Shown here: one piece after another, positions 28,200-35,278 of the stretch
How the letters are laid out: every line of letters starts with the position of its first letter
Position numbering within the stretch: position 1 is the first letter of the stretch
From: Roseovarius pelagicus
GTDB lineage: Bacteria > Pseudomonadota > Alphaproteobacteria > Rhodobacterales > Rhodobacteraceae
DNA: 64,000 bases
Assembly (NCBI RefSeq): GCF_025639885.1
Contig: NZ_CP106738.1
Coordinates: forward strand, 186,001 to 250,000
Direction of reading: 5' to 3'
Program-made: the position numbers and the translations under genes
The notes under the pieces: model-generated
Told to the model about the DNA's origin: nothing
Database searches by the model: none
What the model saw: the letters and a program-made list of their open reading frames with translations, nothing else

Positions 28200-28991
28200 C
28201 TATGATGCGGTCAATGTTTTGGCCTCCTTTGCAGTTTTCTTTGCTGCCTCAGAACTGACCTTGAAGCGGTAGCTGTCGTTTCCGGTTTCGAGGATGTGGC
28301 AGCGGTGGGTAAGCCGATCCAAGAGAGCGGTGGTCATCTTTGCATCCCCGAAGACCTGCGCCCATTCTGAGAAGCTAAGGTTGGTGGTGATGATCACACT
28401 GGTGCGCTCATAGAGCTTACTGAGTAGGTGGAAGAGCAATGCCCCACCAGATGAACTGAACGGCAGGTAGCCAAGCTCGTCTAAGATAACCAAATCGACC
28501 TTGGTCAGCATCTCAGCCAGTTTCCCAGCCTTTCCAAGCGCTTTCTCTTGCTCCAGTGCATTAACCAATTCCACGGTCGAGAAGAAGCGGACCTTTCGCC
28601 TGTGATGCTCAATCGCCTGCACACCAATTGCTGTAGCAGTATGGCTTTTGCCGGTTCCGGGGCCGCCGATCAGCACGACATTTTCAGTCGCTTCAATGAA
28701 CTCGCACCGATGCAACTGTCGGACTGTTGCCTCGTTGATCTCACTGGACGCAAAGTCAAAGCCGGTGAGGTCTTTATATGCGGGGAAGCGGGCGACCTTC
28801 GTGTGGTAGGCGATAGACCGTACCTCGCGCTCGGCGATCTCGGCCTTGAGCAGCTGTGACAGCATTGGTGTGGCAGCTTCGAACGCTGGCGCGCCCTGGG
28901 CGACCAAGTCTTCAATCGCATTTGCCATGCCGTACAGCTTGAGACTGCGTAGCATGATCACGATAGAAGCTCCTGCTGGGTCATGACGCAT
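28200..28991 (-). CDS. istB: IS21-family helper ATPase IstB
   Basis: Starting at the ATG at 28991 (263 aa), which overlaps the end of istA by 11 bp. It is an AAA+ protein with Walker [18 protein letters not shown] (residues about 99-115), Walker [24 protein letters not shown], and sensor-like [13 protein letters not shown]. IstB binds DNA, assembles as an ATP-dependent clamp and stimulates IstA during transposition and target choice. The overlap with istA implies coupled translation. The C-terminus, DSYRFK, is close to the usual IstB ending. No damage is visible. Confidence 0.95.
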   Translation of the reverse strand: MRHDPAGASIVIMLRSLKLYGMANAIEDLVAQGAPAFEAATPMLSQLLKAEIAEREVRSIAYHTKVARFPAYKDLTGFDFASSEINEATVRQLHRCEFIEATENVVLIGGPGTGKSHTATAIGVQAIEHHRRKVRFFSTVELVNALEQEKALGKAGKLAEMLTKVDLVILDELGYLPFSSSGGALLFHLLSKLYERTSVIITTNLSFSEWAQVFGDAKMTTALLDRLTHRCHILETGNDSYRFKVSSEAAKKTAKEAKTLTAS

Positions 28992-30510
28992 GGCGCTTCT
29001 CCTTAGTCTGTCGCAACCCGTCATAGCGATCGACGTTGGCCTCTGGCGTTGACTGCAATGCCAGTGCGTCCGGCGGATCGACCTCGGGGTGATCTGTCGG
29101 TCTGCGGTCGATCAATCGATGCAACAGGTTCAGGATGTGCGTCTTGGTGGGGACGCCCGCTTCAAGTGCCAGCTCCACTGCGCACAAAACGTCATCTTCG
29201 TTGTGCTGAAGGACCAGAGACAGAATGTCGACCATCTCTCGGTCACCGCCTTCTTTACGCAGCATGTGATCCTGAAGTTGCCGGAAGGCATCCGGCATCT
29301 CCGTGAACGGCGCACCATTGCGTAAGGCACCTGGTTTGCGTTGGATGACAGCGAGATAGTGACGCCAGTCATAGATGACCTTGCCGGGCTTGCGATGAGA
29401 CCGCTCGATGATCCGCGCATGCTCGCAAACCGTTTGCCCTTCAGCGACCATGACCAGCCGTTCGGGATAGACATGCAAACTGACACGTCGGTTCGCAAAG
29501 CTGGCGGGAACGCTGTAGCGATTGCGTTCGAACGTGATCAGGCATGTGGGTGACACACGCTTACTATGTTCGATAAAGCCATCGAATGCCGGCGGCAGTG
29601 CCATCAGCGTGGGCTTCTCGGCCTCCCACACGTCAGCGATGGACCCCGGCAAAGCCTTGTGCGGTGTCTCTGCCCAAAGGGCGATACAGCGATCTTCAAG
29701 CCATTGGTTCAGCTCTGCCTGATCGGCAAAGACTGGCATGACCTGCCACATGCGGTTGCGCGCATCCTGCACGTTCTTCTCAACCTGGCCTTTCTCCCAA
29801 CCTGCGGCTGGATTGCAGAACTCGGGCTCAAACACGTAGTGGCTGGCCATAGCCTTGAAGCGTGCATTGACGTCCCGCTGCTTGCCTTTGCCCACACGAT
29901 CAACGGCGGTCTTCATATTGTCATAGATCCCGCGACCAGGCACGCCGCCGAAGACGCGGAATGCATGCCAGTGGGCGTCAAACAGCATCTCGTGCGTTTG
30001 CAGCGGGTAGGCCCGCACCAAGAAAGCCCGGCTGTGTGACAGTTTGATATGCGCGACCTGAAGTTTGACGCGCTCACCACCGATGTTGGCCCTGTCCTCG
30101 CTCCAATCGAATTGGAAGGCTTCGCCGGGCGCGAACACCAAAGGCACATAGGTGCCGCGCCCCGTCGTCTGTTCCGCTCGATGCCGATCTTCACGCCATG
30201 CCCGGGCGAAAGCTGCCACGCGTTCATAGGAACCATTATATCCCAGCTTCACCAGATCAGCATGCATTTGCTTCACTGTCCGCCGCTCTTTGCGTGACTT
30301 CCGCGTCTGGATTAAAAGCCAGGCTGACAGCCGATCCGCGTAGGGGTCCAGCTTGCTTGGACGCTTGGGCGTCTTGAACCTCGGCTCCACCGCACCTTCA
30401 CGCAGATACTTCTTGATCGTGTTCCGAGACAAACCCGTCCGCCGGGCAATCTCCCTGATTGGCATTTTGTCACGCAATGCCCAGCGTCGAATGACACTCA
30501 AAAATCCCAT
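28981..30510 (-). CDS. istA: IS21-family transposase IstA
   Basis: I take the ATG at 30510 (509 aa, [15 protein letters not shown]), because a helix-turn-helix follows at once ([21 protein letters not shown], residues about 18-38) and the longer frame runs into the terminal repeats. The rve-type catalytic core is complete: aspartate in FQFDWSED, aspartate in IYDNMKTAV and glutamate in EKGQVEKNV. It cuts and joins the IS ends with IstB. Full length and an intact catalytic triad indicate a potentially active transposase. Confidence 0.95.
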   Translation of the reverse strand: MGFLSVIRRWALRDKMPIREIARRTGLSRNTIKKYLREGAVEPRFKTPKRPSKLDPYADRLSAWLLIQTRKSRKERRTVKQMHADLVKLGYNGSYERVAAFARAWREDRHRAEQTTGRGTYVPLVFAPGEAFQFDWSEDRANIGGERVKLQVAHIKLSHSRAFLVRAYPLQTHEMLFDAHWHAFRVFGGVPGRGIYDNMKTAVDRVGKGKQRDVNARFKAMASHYVFEPEFCNPAAGWEKGQVEKNVQDARNRMWQVMPVFADQAELNQWLEDRCIALWAETPHKALPGSIADVWEAEKPTLMALPPAFDGFIEHSKRVSPTCLITFERNRYSVPASFANRRVSLHVYPERLVMVAEGQTVCEHARIIERSHRKPGKVIYDWRHYLAVIQRKPGALRNGAPFTEMPDAFRQLQDHMLRKEGGDREMVDILSLVLQHNEDDVLCAVELALEAGVPTKTHILNLLHRLIDRRPTDHPEVDPPDALALQSTPEANVDRYDGLRQTKEKRHAS

Positions 30511-30563
30511 GTCGATCACTCCAAATCCCCCCAACCAAAACCGTCGGGGAAGTGTGTTCACAT

Positions 30564-30625
30564 GGGTCAGTTCTCAGTGACAATTTATGGGGCTACCGGG
30601 TCAGTTCTCAGTGACAATCAACACA
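30564..30625 (+). repeat. right terminal repeats of the IS21 element
   Basis: Two identical 21-base copies of gggtcagttctcagtgacaat (30564-30584 and 30598-30618), 34 bp apart start to start, the outer one forming the inverted terminal repeat. The base-for-base identity suggests selection or a recent origin. Confidence 0.85.
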
Positions 30626-31452
30626 TATTGCCTGCGTTACAACTCGACCCAGCATCCACTGTGATTTCGGCGGAGATTGCACCCGCGATGACGGGCGCTT
30701 CAGACATGAGCCAGACTGTGCCAATCGATCTGGAAAAGATGCCGGAAGGGTTCCGACTTCAGCGGCTGACGTTCCTCGCTACACGAAAGTGCTTTGCGGG
30801 AATGGCGGGAAGCTTCATTGGCCGAGAAGAGCTGTTGCTTAAGCAGCTCATCAAACACGTGGAGACTTTCATTGGCTCAGATACGCTAGAAATCCCCTCG
30901 CTGTTTCACCAAGAACCTCTTCGCAAGCGCATACTCATCGGCCTTAACATCGACCTGATTGTTCAACATGTGAGCCAATACTTGCGACAAGAAAATCGTA
31001 CTGCGCTTGAGCCGATTTTCGACGAGGATGAGCCTATCGGTCGAACGGGCGACATGCGCACATGGTACACCACCAAGCCGACGATAGTGGCCACCAAGTC
31101 GCACATCAGCCATGTCGTGGGTGATGCTGGTTGGGAAGGTTACGCCGCAAACGTCTTGGAGAAATCAGACAAGGTTAGATCATACGTCAAGAACGACCAT
31201 CTTGGGTTTGAAATCTACTACCTGTGGAACGGCTCGAAGCGTCGCTATGTACCGGACTTTATAGTTGAGGCTTCGAACAGCTGCCTCTTGGTTCTTGAAA
31301 TCAAGGGTCAAAAATCTCCCCAGAATGATGCGAAGCACGCTGCCCTCGAAGAATGGGTTGCGGCGGTCAATGAGGAAAAACGGTTCGGCAGTTGGTCTTG
31401 GGCAGTTGCCTATGAGCCGCACGAAGTAGATGATATTATCATTGCGCTTTAA
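30624..31452 (+). pseudogene. 3' remnant of a type III restriction-type helicase/nuclease, truncated by IS21
   Basis: The open frame starts inside the IS end, and host-like sequence begins only after it (HILPALQLDPASTVISAEIA). About 275 residues remain. They end with a PD-(D/E)xK nuclease pattern: RRYVPDFIVEASN, then LLVLEIKGQ with the acidic residue and lysine (near 31250-31310), after GFEIYYLWNG. This plan matches the C-terminus of large DEAD/DEAH-helicase restriction proteins, roughly 1000 residues in full, so the helicase domains are gone. The region is AT-richer than its neighbours, which fits foreign origin. The IS therefore disabled, or replaced part of, a defence gene. Confidence 0.65.
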
Positions 31453-31554
31453 GCGGATAGGCTGAATCGGCAAAAACAAACACAAACTAGGCACACAATG
31501 GCCAAGATCATCGCCCATTACATGCAACGAGCCAGCTAATGGGTAGGTGTTCAA

Positions 31555-32415
31555 ATGATCACAAGGGAAGTTCGGTCTGGCGTGACGCAGGCCAAGCAGA
31601 ACGAGGGTGCTTTAGCCTTAGTTTTTATCGAGTTTACTATGATTTCAGTGTTCGTCGGAGTATTCAACAGCAGTTGGGTATGGGGTGGTCTGACTTTCTT
31701 TGTTTCCCTTCTACTTCTCTGCACTGAACATGCTAGCAAGGCTATCCCTCCGCTTGCAACTATTGCTTGGGGCTACTTTGGTTTCACTATAGCGAATTAC
31801 TTCGGCGGAACGAGCGCTGGAATAGTGGTTGGCCTGATTATAGCTGCGATGGCTTATGGTCTCCACATGCAGGCAATTGAAGGGATCGCCGATCAAAATT
31901 TCCAGGATGCCGATGAAAATAAGACTGCTGTCTCGAAGTCTCGCTTCAAAGGAAATGCCGGTCTGACTGATCTCGAACAAGAGCGGAGCCTCCGTGATGC
32001 ATTCCGAAACAATGATATTGCAGCGCCCAGATCAACAGCCTTAGTTGAGGGCCGTTCTATCACTTTGTCAGTCTTCTGTATCGGCCTCTCGGCGATGGTG
32101 TTTTGGTGGTGGTATGAACCCGATCCAACGCGACAGTTTAGTGCTAGCTCTCTGCAGACATGGTCAGCTTTGAGTGATGCGGAGCGAGACATTTTTCGTA
32201 TGATGCCGGTTGATCTGCGAGAGCGGGCTAATCGCCTGCAAGAGCACGACCGAGGCTACTTGATCACTGAATGGGATCGCCGCCGGAAGATGAGCTGCCC
32301 ATTTGGTGCGCTCACGGTTGAGAAGTCCCGCGTTCTTTATGGCCTGCGTCGTTGCCGTTCAAAAGACGAAAGAGATTTAGCGAACTTTGCTCTCGACATT
32401 ATGCTATCAAACTAA
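31555..32415 (+). CDS. membrane protein of unknown function in the island
   Basis: A 286-aa protein I do not recognise. The first 110 residues contain three to four likely membrane spans (about 22-38, 42-58, 64-82 and 85-103), then a charged linker (about 110-165, with FQDADENKTAVSKSRFKGN), one more span near 168-186 (ITLSVFCIGLSAMVFWWWY), and a cytoplasmic or periplasmic tail of about 95 residues ending RSKDERDLANFALDIMLSN. Codon use and base composition are AT-rich like the preceding remnant. It may be the downstream member of the truncated restriction locus, for instance an accessory defence protein, but nothing in it proves this. Confidence 0.6.
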   Translation: MITREVRSGVTQAKQNEGALALVFIEFTMISVFVGVFNSSWVWGGLTFFVSLLLLCTEHASKAIPPLATIAWGYFGFTIANYFGGTSAGIVVGLIIAAMAYGLHMQAIEGIADQNFQDADENKTAVSKSRFKGNAGLTDLEQERSLRDAFRNNDIAAPRSTALVEGRSITLSVFCIGLSAMVFWWWYEPDPTRQFSASSLQTWSALSDAERDIFRMMPVDLRERANRLQEHDRGYLITEWDRRRKMSCPFGALTVEKSRVLYGLRRCRSKDERDLANFALDIMLSN

Positions 32416-32510
32416 AGTGTGAGCCAAAGTGGTTTCTTGGTCCCAAATGCTCCCGATAGTACCCATCTTATTGCGCCCTATCCGCGTCCCAATCAACTTT
32501 CGGCAATAAA

Positions 32511-32545
32511 AATGGGTTAGACATTTCTGCCTAACCCATTCAATT
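32511..32545 (-). terminator. rho-independent terminator of tRNA-Asn
   Basis: AATGGGTTAG and CTAACCCATT form a perfect 10-pair stem with a 10-base loop. On the minus strand the stem is followed by TTTATTGCC, giving a U-rich tract just downstream of the tRNA 3' end. Confidence 0.82.
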
Positions 32546-32548
32546 CAT

Positions 32549-32623
32549 TGGCTCCGGCGGTAGGGATCGAACCTACGACCAATTGATTAACAGTCAACTG
32601 CTCTACCGCTGAGCTACGCCGGA
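32549..32623 (-). tRNA. tRNA-Asn (GTT)
   Basis: A complete 75-nt tRNA on the minus strand: acceptor TCCGGCG/CGCCGGA, D-arm GCTCAGCGGTAGAGC, anticodon loop CTGTTAA (anticodon GTT), T-arm GTAGGTTCGATCCCTAC, encoded CCA. The island genes lie on its 3' side, the side where integrating elements usually insert. Confidence 0.96.
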
Positions 32624-32635
32624 ATACCGAGGTGC

Positions 32636-32664
32636 CGTATAGCAACCTCGATTTACCGCGTCCA
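32636..32664 (-). promoter_or_regulatory. promoter of tRNA-Asn
   Basis: TGGACG and TATACG are 17 bp apart on the minus strand, with the -10 box 12 bp from the tRNA start, a good sigma-70-type stable-RNA promoter. Confidence 0.6.
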
Positions 32665-32694
32665 GAGGGTTTGTGACAATTTTTTCTGCATATC

Positions 32695-33606
32695 TCAGTT
32701 GAGAGTGAAAATAGTTCCGGCGGCGAGGGGAGGTTTATGCGAAACGATGTTTTTTCCGTAGAGATCAATGAGATGTGCTAACACATTGCGTGTGGCAGCA
32801 GGCATCAGGCCCGCGGGCGTGTCGGTATATATGGCATCGGCAATTTGCCGTGCATTGGCCGGGCCAGCGTGCAGATGTTCCACAATGGCCGTTTCGCGTG
32901 CGCGTCGATGCTCAATCAGCCAGCTCAGACGTGCGTGCGGGTCCTCTATCGGGGCGCCGTGCCCGGGCATAAGGCGTGCTGCGCCGAGGTTGCGTAGGCG
33001 GTGGCAGGAGGCCATGAAATCGGTCACATCACCATCCGGTGGCGAGACCAGAGAGCTGGCCCACCCCATCACCAGGTCGCCGGTAAAGATGGTGTCATCT
33101 GACCTAAACGACATGTGATTGCCGAAATGACCGGGCGTCCATAGTCCCTCTAACCGCCAATCGGGCCCCTCTATAAAATCGTTGTCCTTCAGGGTGATAT
33201 CGGGCGAAAATCGGCGATCCACGCCTTCGCCACCTGCTATCTCACCGGATTTAGCAAGCGCCGTCATCATGGCACTGCGGCCGGCCCGGGCATCGCCATA
33301 GGCGTAGACAGGCGCATCGGTGCGCGCGCTCAGATGTTCCGCCAGTGGAGAATGGTCGAGATGCGCATGGGTGACGAGGATGTGGGTGATCCGCTGACCT
33401 GTGTCGAGGGCGCTTAGAATGGCTTCCAGATGTGCAGGGTCCTGAGGGCCCGGATCAATCACAGCTATATCGCTATTTCCCAACATATAGGTGTTGGTGC
33501 CGCGCCAGGTCATAGGTGACGGGTTCGGTGCCAGAATACGCCGCAGGTGCGGTGCAATCAGTTCCGGCTTCCCCGGAGTAGGGTTGAATACGGCGTCTGC
33601 TGACAT
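32695..33606 (-). CDS. MBL-fold metallo-hydrolase (LACTB2-like)
   Basis: Starting at the ATG at 33606 (303 aa, MSADAVFNPTPGKPEL), because the upstream part of the open frame is a proline/arginine-rich run without family match. The metal-binding motif THAHLDHSPLAEHL (residues about 100-113), WTPGHFGNHMSF, GDLVMGWASSLVSPPDG and MPGHGAPIEDPHARLS supply the histidine and aspartate ligands. The C-terminal 60 residues form a winged-helix-like tail seen in the beta-lactamase-like group 2 proteins (RNVLAHLIDLYGKNIV). Likely a hydrolase of phosphoesters, thioesters or RNA; the substrate is unknown. It is divergent from the sensor kinase gene with a 76-bp gap. Confidence 0.85.
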   Translation of the reverse strand: MSADAVFNPTPGKPELIAPHLRRILAPNPSPMTWRGTNTYMLGNSDIAVIDPGPQDPAHLEAILSALDTGQRITHILVTHAHLDHSPLAEHLSARTDAPVYAYGDARAGRSAMMTALAKSGEIAGGEGVDRRFSPDITLKDNDFIEGPDWRLEGLWTPGHFGNHMSFRSDDTIFTGDLVMGWASSLVSPPDGDVTDFMASCHRLRNLGAARLMPGHGAPIEDPHARLSWLIEHRRARETAIVEHLHAGPANARQIADAIYTDTPAGLMPAATRNVLAHLIDLYGKNIVSHKPPLAAGTIFTLN

Positions 33607-33682
33607 TGGCAAAAGGCTCCTCGGGGCGCGTCGTGGCGGGAATACGGGTTGCGCCGGATGGCGCACGGGTTAGGCTTATCTC

Positions 33683-34972
33683 ATGTCTTTTGCTTGGCTC
33701 AAACGATATATGCCTCGGGGTCTATATGGCCGGGCCGCACTAATCCTGCTGCTGCCGGTGATTTCGGTGTTGGTGGTGGTCTCGGTCGTTTCGGTGCAAC
33801 GGCTGATAGAGGGCGTGACCAAGCAGATGACCACAGCCACAGCCCGCGAAGTGCGGCTGGTTCTGGATCCGCGATCAGAGCCGAGAGATGCGGCTATCCT
33901 TGCCATTTCGGTGAACTCGATTTCACAAAGTGCAGTTCCCTCGACCGACATCAGGTCATGGTATGATTTCAGCGGCATCATCGTGATCCGCGAGTTCAGT
34001 CGTCTGTTACCCACGCTAAGGGCCGTGTCACTGGCGGATAGCCAGCTTGTGTCGCTGTATATCCAGACCGAGGATGGACCGATCGAAGTGCGCTTTGACA
34101 GACGACGGGTTTCGGCGGCGAACCCGCATCAGCTGTTTGTGAACATGGCGGTCTTTGGGGCGTTGATGACCCTTGTCGCTTTTCTTTACTTGCGCAACCA
34201 GTTGCGCCCCATCACGCGTCTGGCCAAGGCCGCAGCGGCGTTTGGCAGGGGGGAGCGTGTGACTTATCGTCCGGCTGGTGCGAACGAAGTGCGCGCGGCA
34301 GGTTTGGCCTTTGTCAGCATGCGTGCGCGCATAGAGCGGCAGATAGAGCAACGTACATTGATGCTGTCGGGGGTCAGCCACGACATGCGCACACCGCTCA
34401 CGCGCCTGCGACTGAGCCTGGCGATGCTGGATGACGACGAGGAACGCGAACCGATGCTACGCGACGTGCGCGATATGGAGCGGCTGCTGGACGAATTCCT
34501 CGCCTTCGCGCGCGACGCCGCCGAAGGCGAGACAGAGCTGATCGACCCTGCTGCGTTGATCCGACAAATCGTCCAAGATTGCGAACGCGCACGTATCCCC
34601 GCGACATTGTACAAGATCGTCGGCGAGGGAGAGGTGCGATTGCGAGAGGCGGGCATACGCCGCGCTGTCGAGAATCTGATCGGCAATGCCGTGCGGTATG
34701 GCACCCGCGCCGAAGTTTCGATGCGTCTGACAGACAAGTCACTGCGCATTCGGGTCGAGGATGACGGGCCAGGTATTCCGCCTGACCGGCGTGAAGAGGC
34801 GACACGCGCGTTCACGCGGCTAGAGCCGGGACGAAATCAGGACAAGGGGACTGGTGTGGGCCTTGGACTGTCAATTGCAGCGGATGTCGCGCGAGTCCAT
34901 GGCGGTAGTTTGCGATTGGGGCAGTCCGATCGGCTGGGCGGGCTTTGCGCTGATATCGTGATTGCTCGGTGA
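33683..34972 (+). CDS. EnvZ-like sensor histidine kinase
   Basis: A 429-aa inner-membrane kinase. A first span at about residues 15-35, a periplasmic region of about 110 residues, a second span near 152-172, a HAMP linker (RPITRLAKAAAAFGRGERV), and the phosphoacceptor box GVSHDMRTPLTRLRLSLAML with histidine 233. The ATPase part has NLIGNAVRYGTRAEVS (N box), VEDDGPGIPPDRR, and GTGVGLGLSIAADVARVHGG. The layout matches EnvZ-type kinases that phosphorylate OmpR-type regulators. No response regulator gene is adjacent inside the window, so the partner lies elsewhere. The gene after it, on the same strand, is the PDH operon, not a regulator. Confidence 0.9.
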   Translation: MSFAWLKRYMPRGLYGRAALILLLPVISVLVVVSVVSVQRLIEGVTKQMTTATAREVRLVLDPRSEPRDAAILAISVNSISQSAVPSTDIRSWYDFSGIIVIREFSRLLPTLRAVSLADSQLVSLYIQTEDGPIEVRFDRRRVSAANPHQLFVNMAVFGALMTLVAFLYLRNQLRPITRLAKAAAAFGRGERVTYRPAGANEVRAAGLAFVSMRARIERQIEQRTLMLSGVSHDMRTPLTRLRLSLAMLDDDEEREPMLRDVRDMERLLDEFLAFARDAAEGETELIDPAALIRQIVQDCERARIPATLYKIVGEGEVRLREAGIRRAVENLIGNAVRYGTRAEVSMRLTDKSLRIRVEDDGPGIPPDRREEATRAFTRLEPGRNQDKGTGVGLGLSIAADVARVHGGSLRLGQSDRLGGLCADIVIAR

Positions 34973-35278
34973 TGCGCCGGAAACATACGAGGGTTAATAT
35001 TTCGGACCGGTTTCATCCCAAATTCAGCGCAAGCGCGCAGCATTTGTGTGAAAATTCTGGCATTTCAAATGATTGTCTCGCAGTATTTGAAAACAGTTGC
35101 CGGGTTGTTTGATTTTGCGGGATGATCTCGCACCCTTAGGGGAAGGAAGTAGAATAACCTTGCGTCAGATCATTGCGTCGTGCCTTATGTTTTGCCCACC
35201 TGCTGGGCGGCGACGCCTGCCATCCAACTGTCGTGCGCGATTGCCGCGCGCAAGTATTCGTCTATCCAGGAGATCCGA
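34973..35278 (+). promoter_or_regulatory. 306-bp leader/promoter region of the aceEF-lpdA operon
   Basis: No gene supported. The first half is AT-rich and carries an 11-base palindrome, catttcaaatg, at 35061-35071, which might be an operator. The aceE ribosome-binding site, ccaggaga, is at its end. I cannot assign a regulator. Confidence 0.4.

Larger units (their letters stand above)
28128..30623 (-). mobile_element. IS21-family insertion sequence (istA-istB)
   Basis: A 2496-bp element bounded by TGTTGATTGTCACTGAGAAC.. at the left and its exact inverse at the right; the match runs about 30 bases, through CTGACCCGGTA. It encodes IstA and IstB with overlapping frames, the IS21 arrangement. Both ends carry extra internal copies of the terminal motif (28133-28153 and 28157-28177 left; 30598-30618 and 30564-30584 right), as expected for multiple IstA-binding sites. 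I see no flanking target duplication: the left flank ends cgcccgtg and the right begins catattgc. The right end cuts into a restriction-type gene. The element looks complete and possibly active. Confidence 0.92.

Noticed and set aside
35061..35071. Palindrome catttcaaatg as a PDH operator
   Set aside because: Only 11 bases in AT-rich DNA and no second copy; chance is likely, so it is mentioned only in the leader region.
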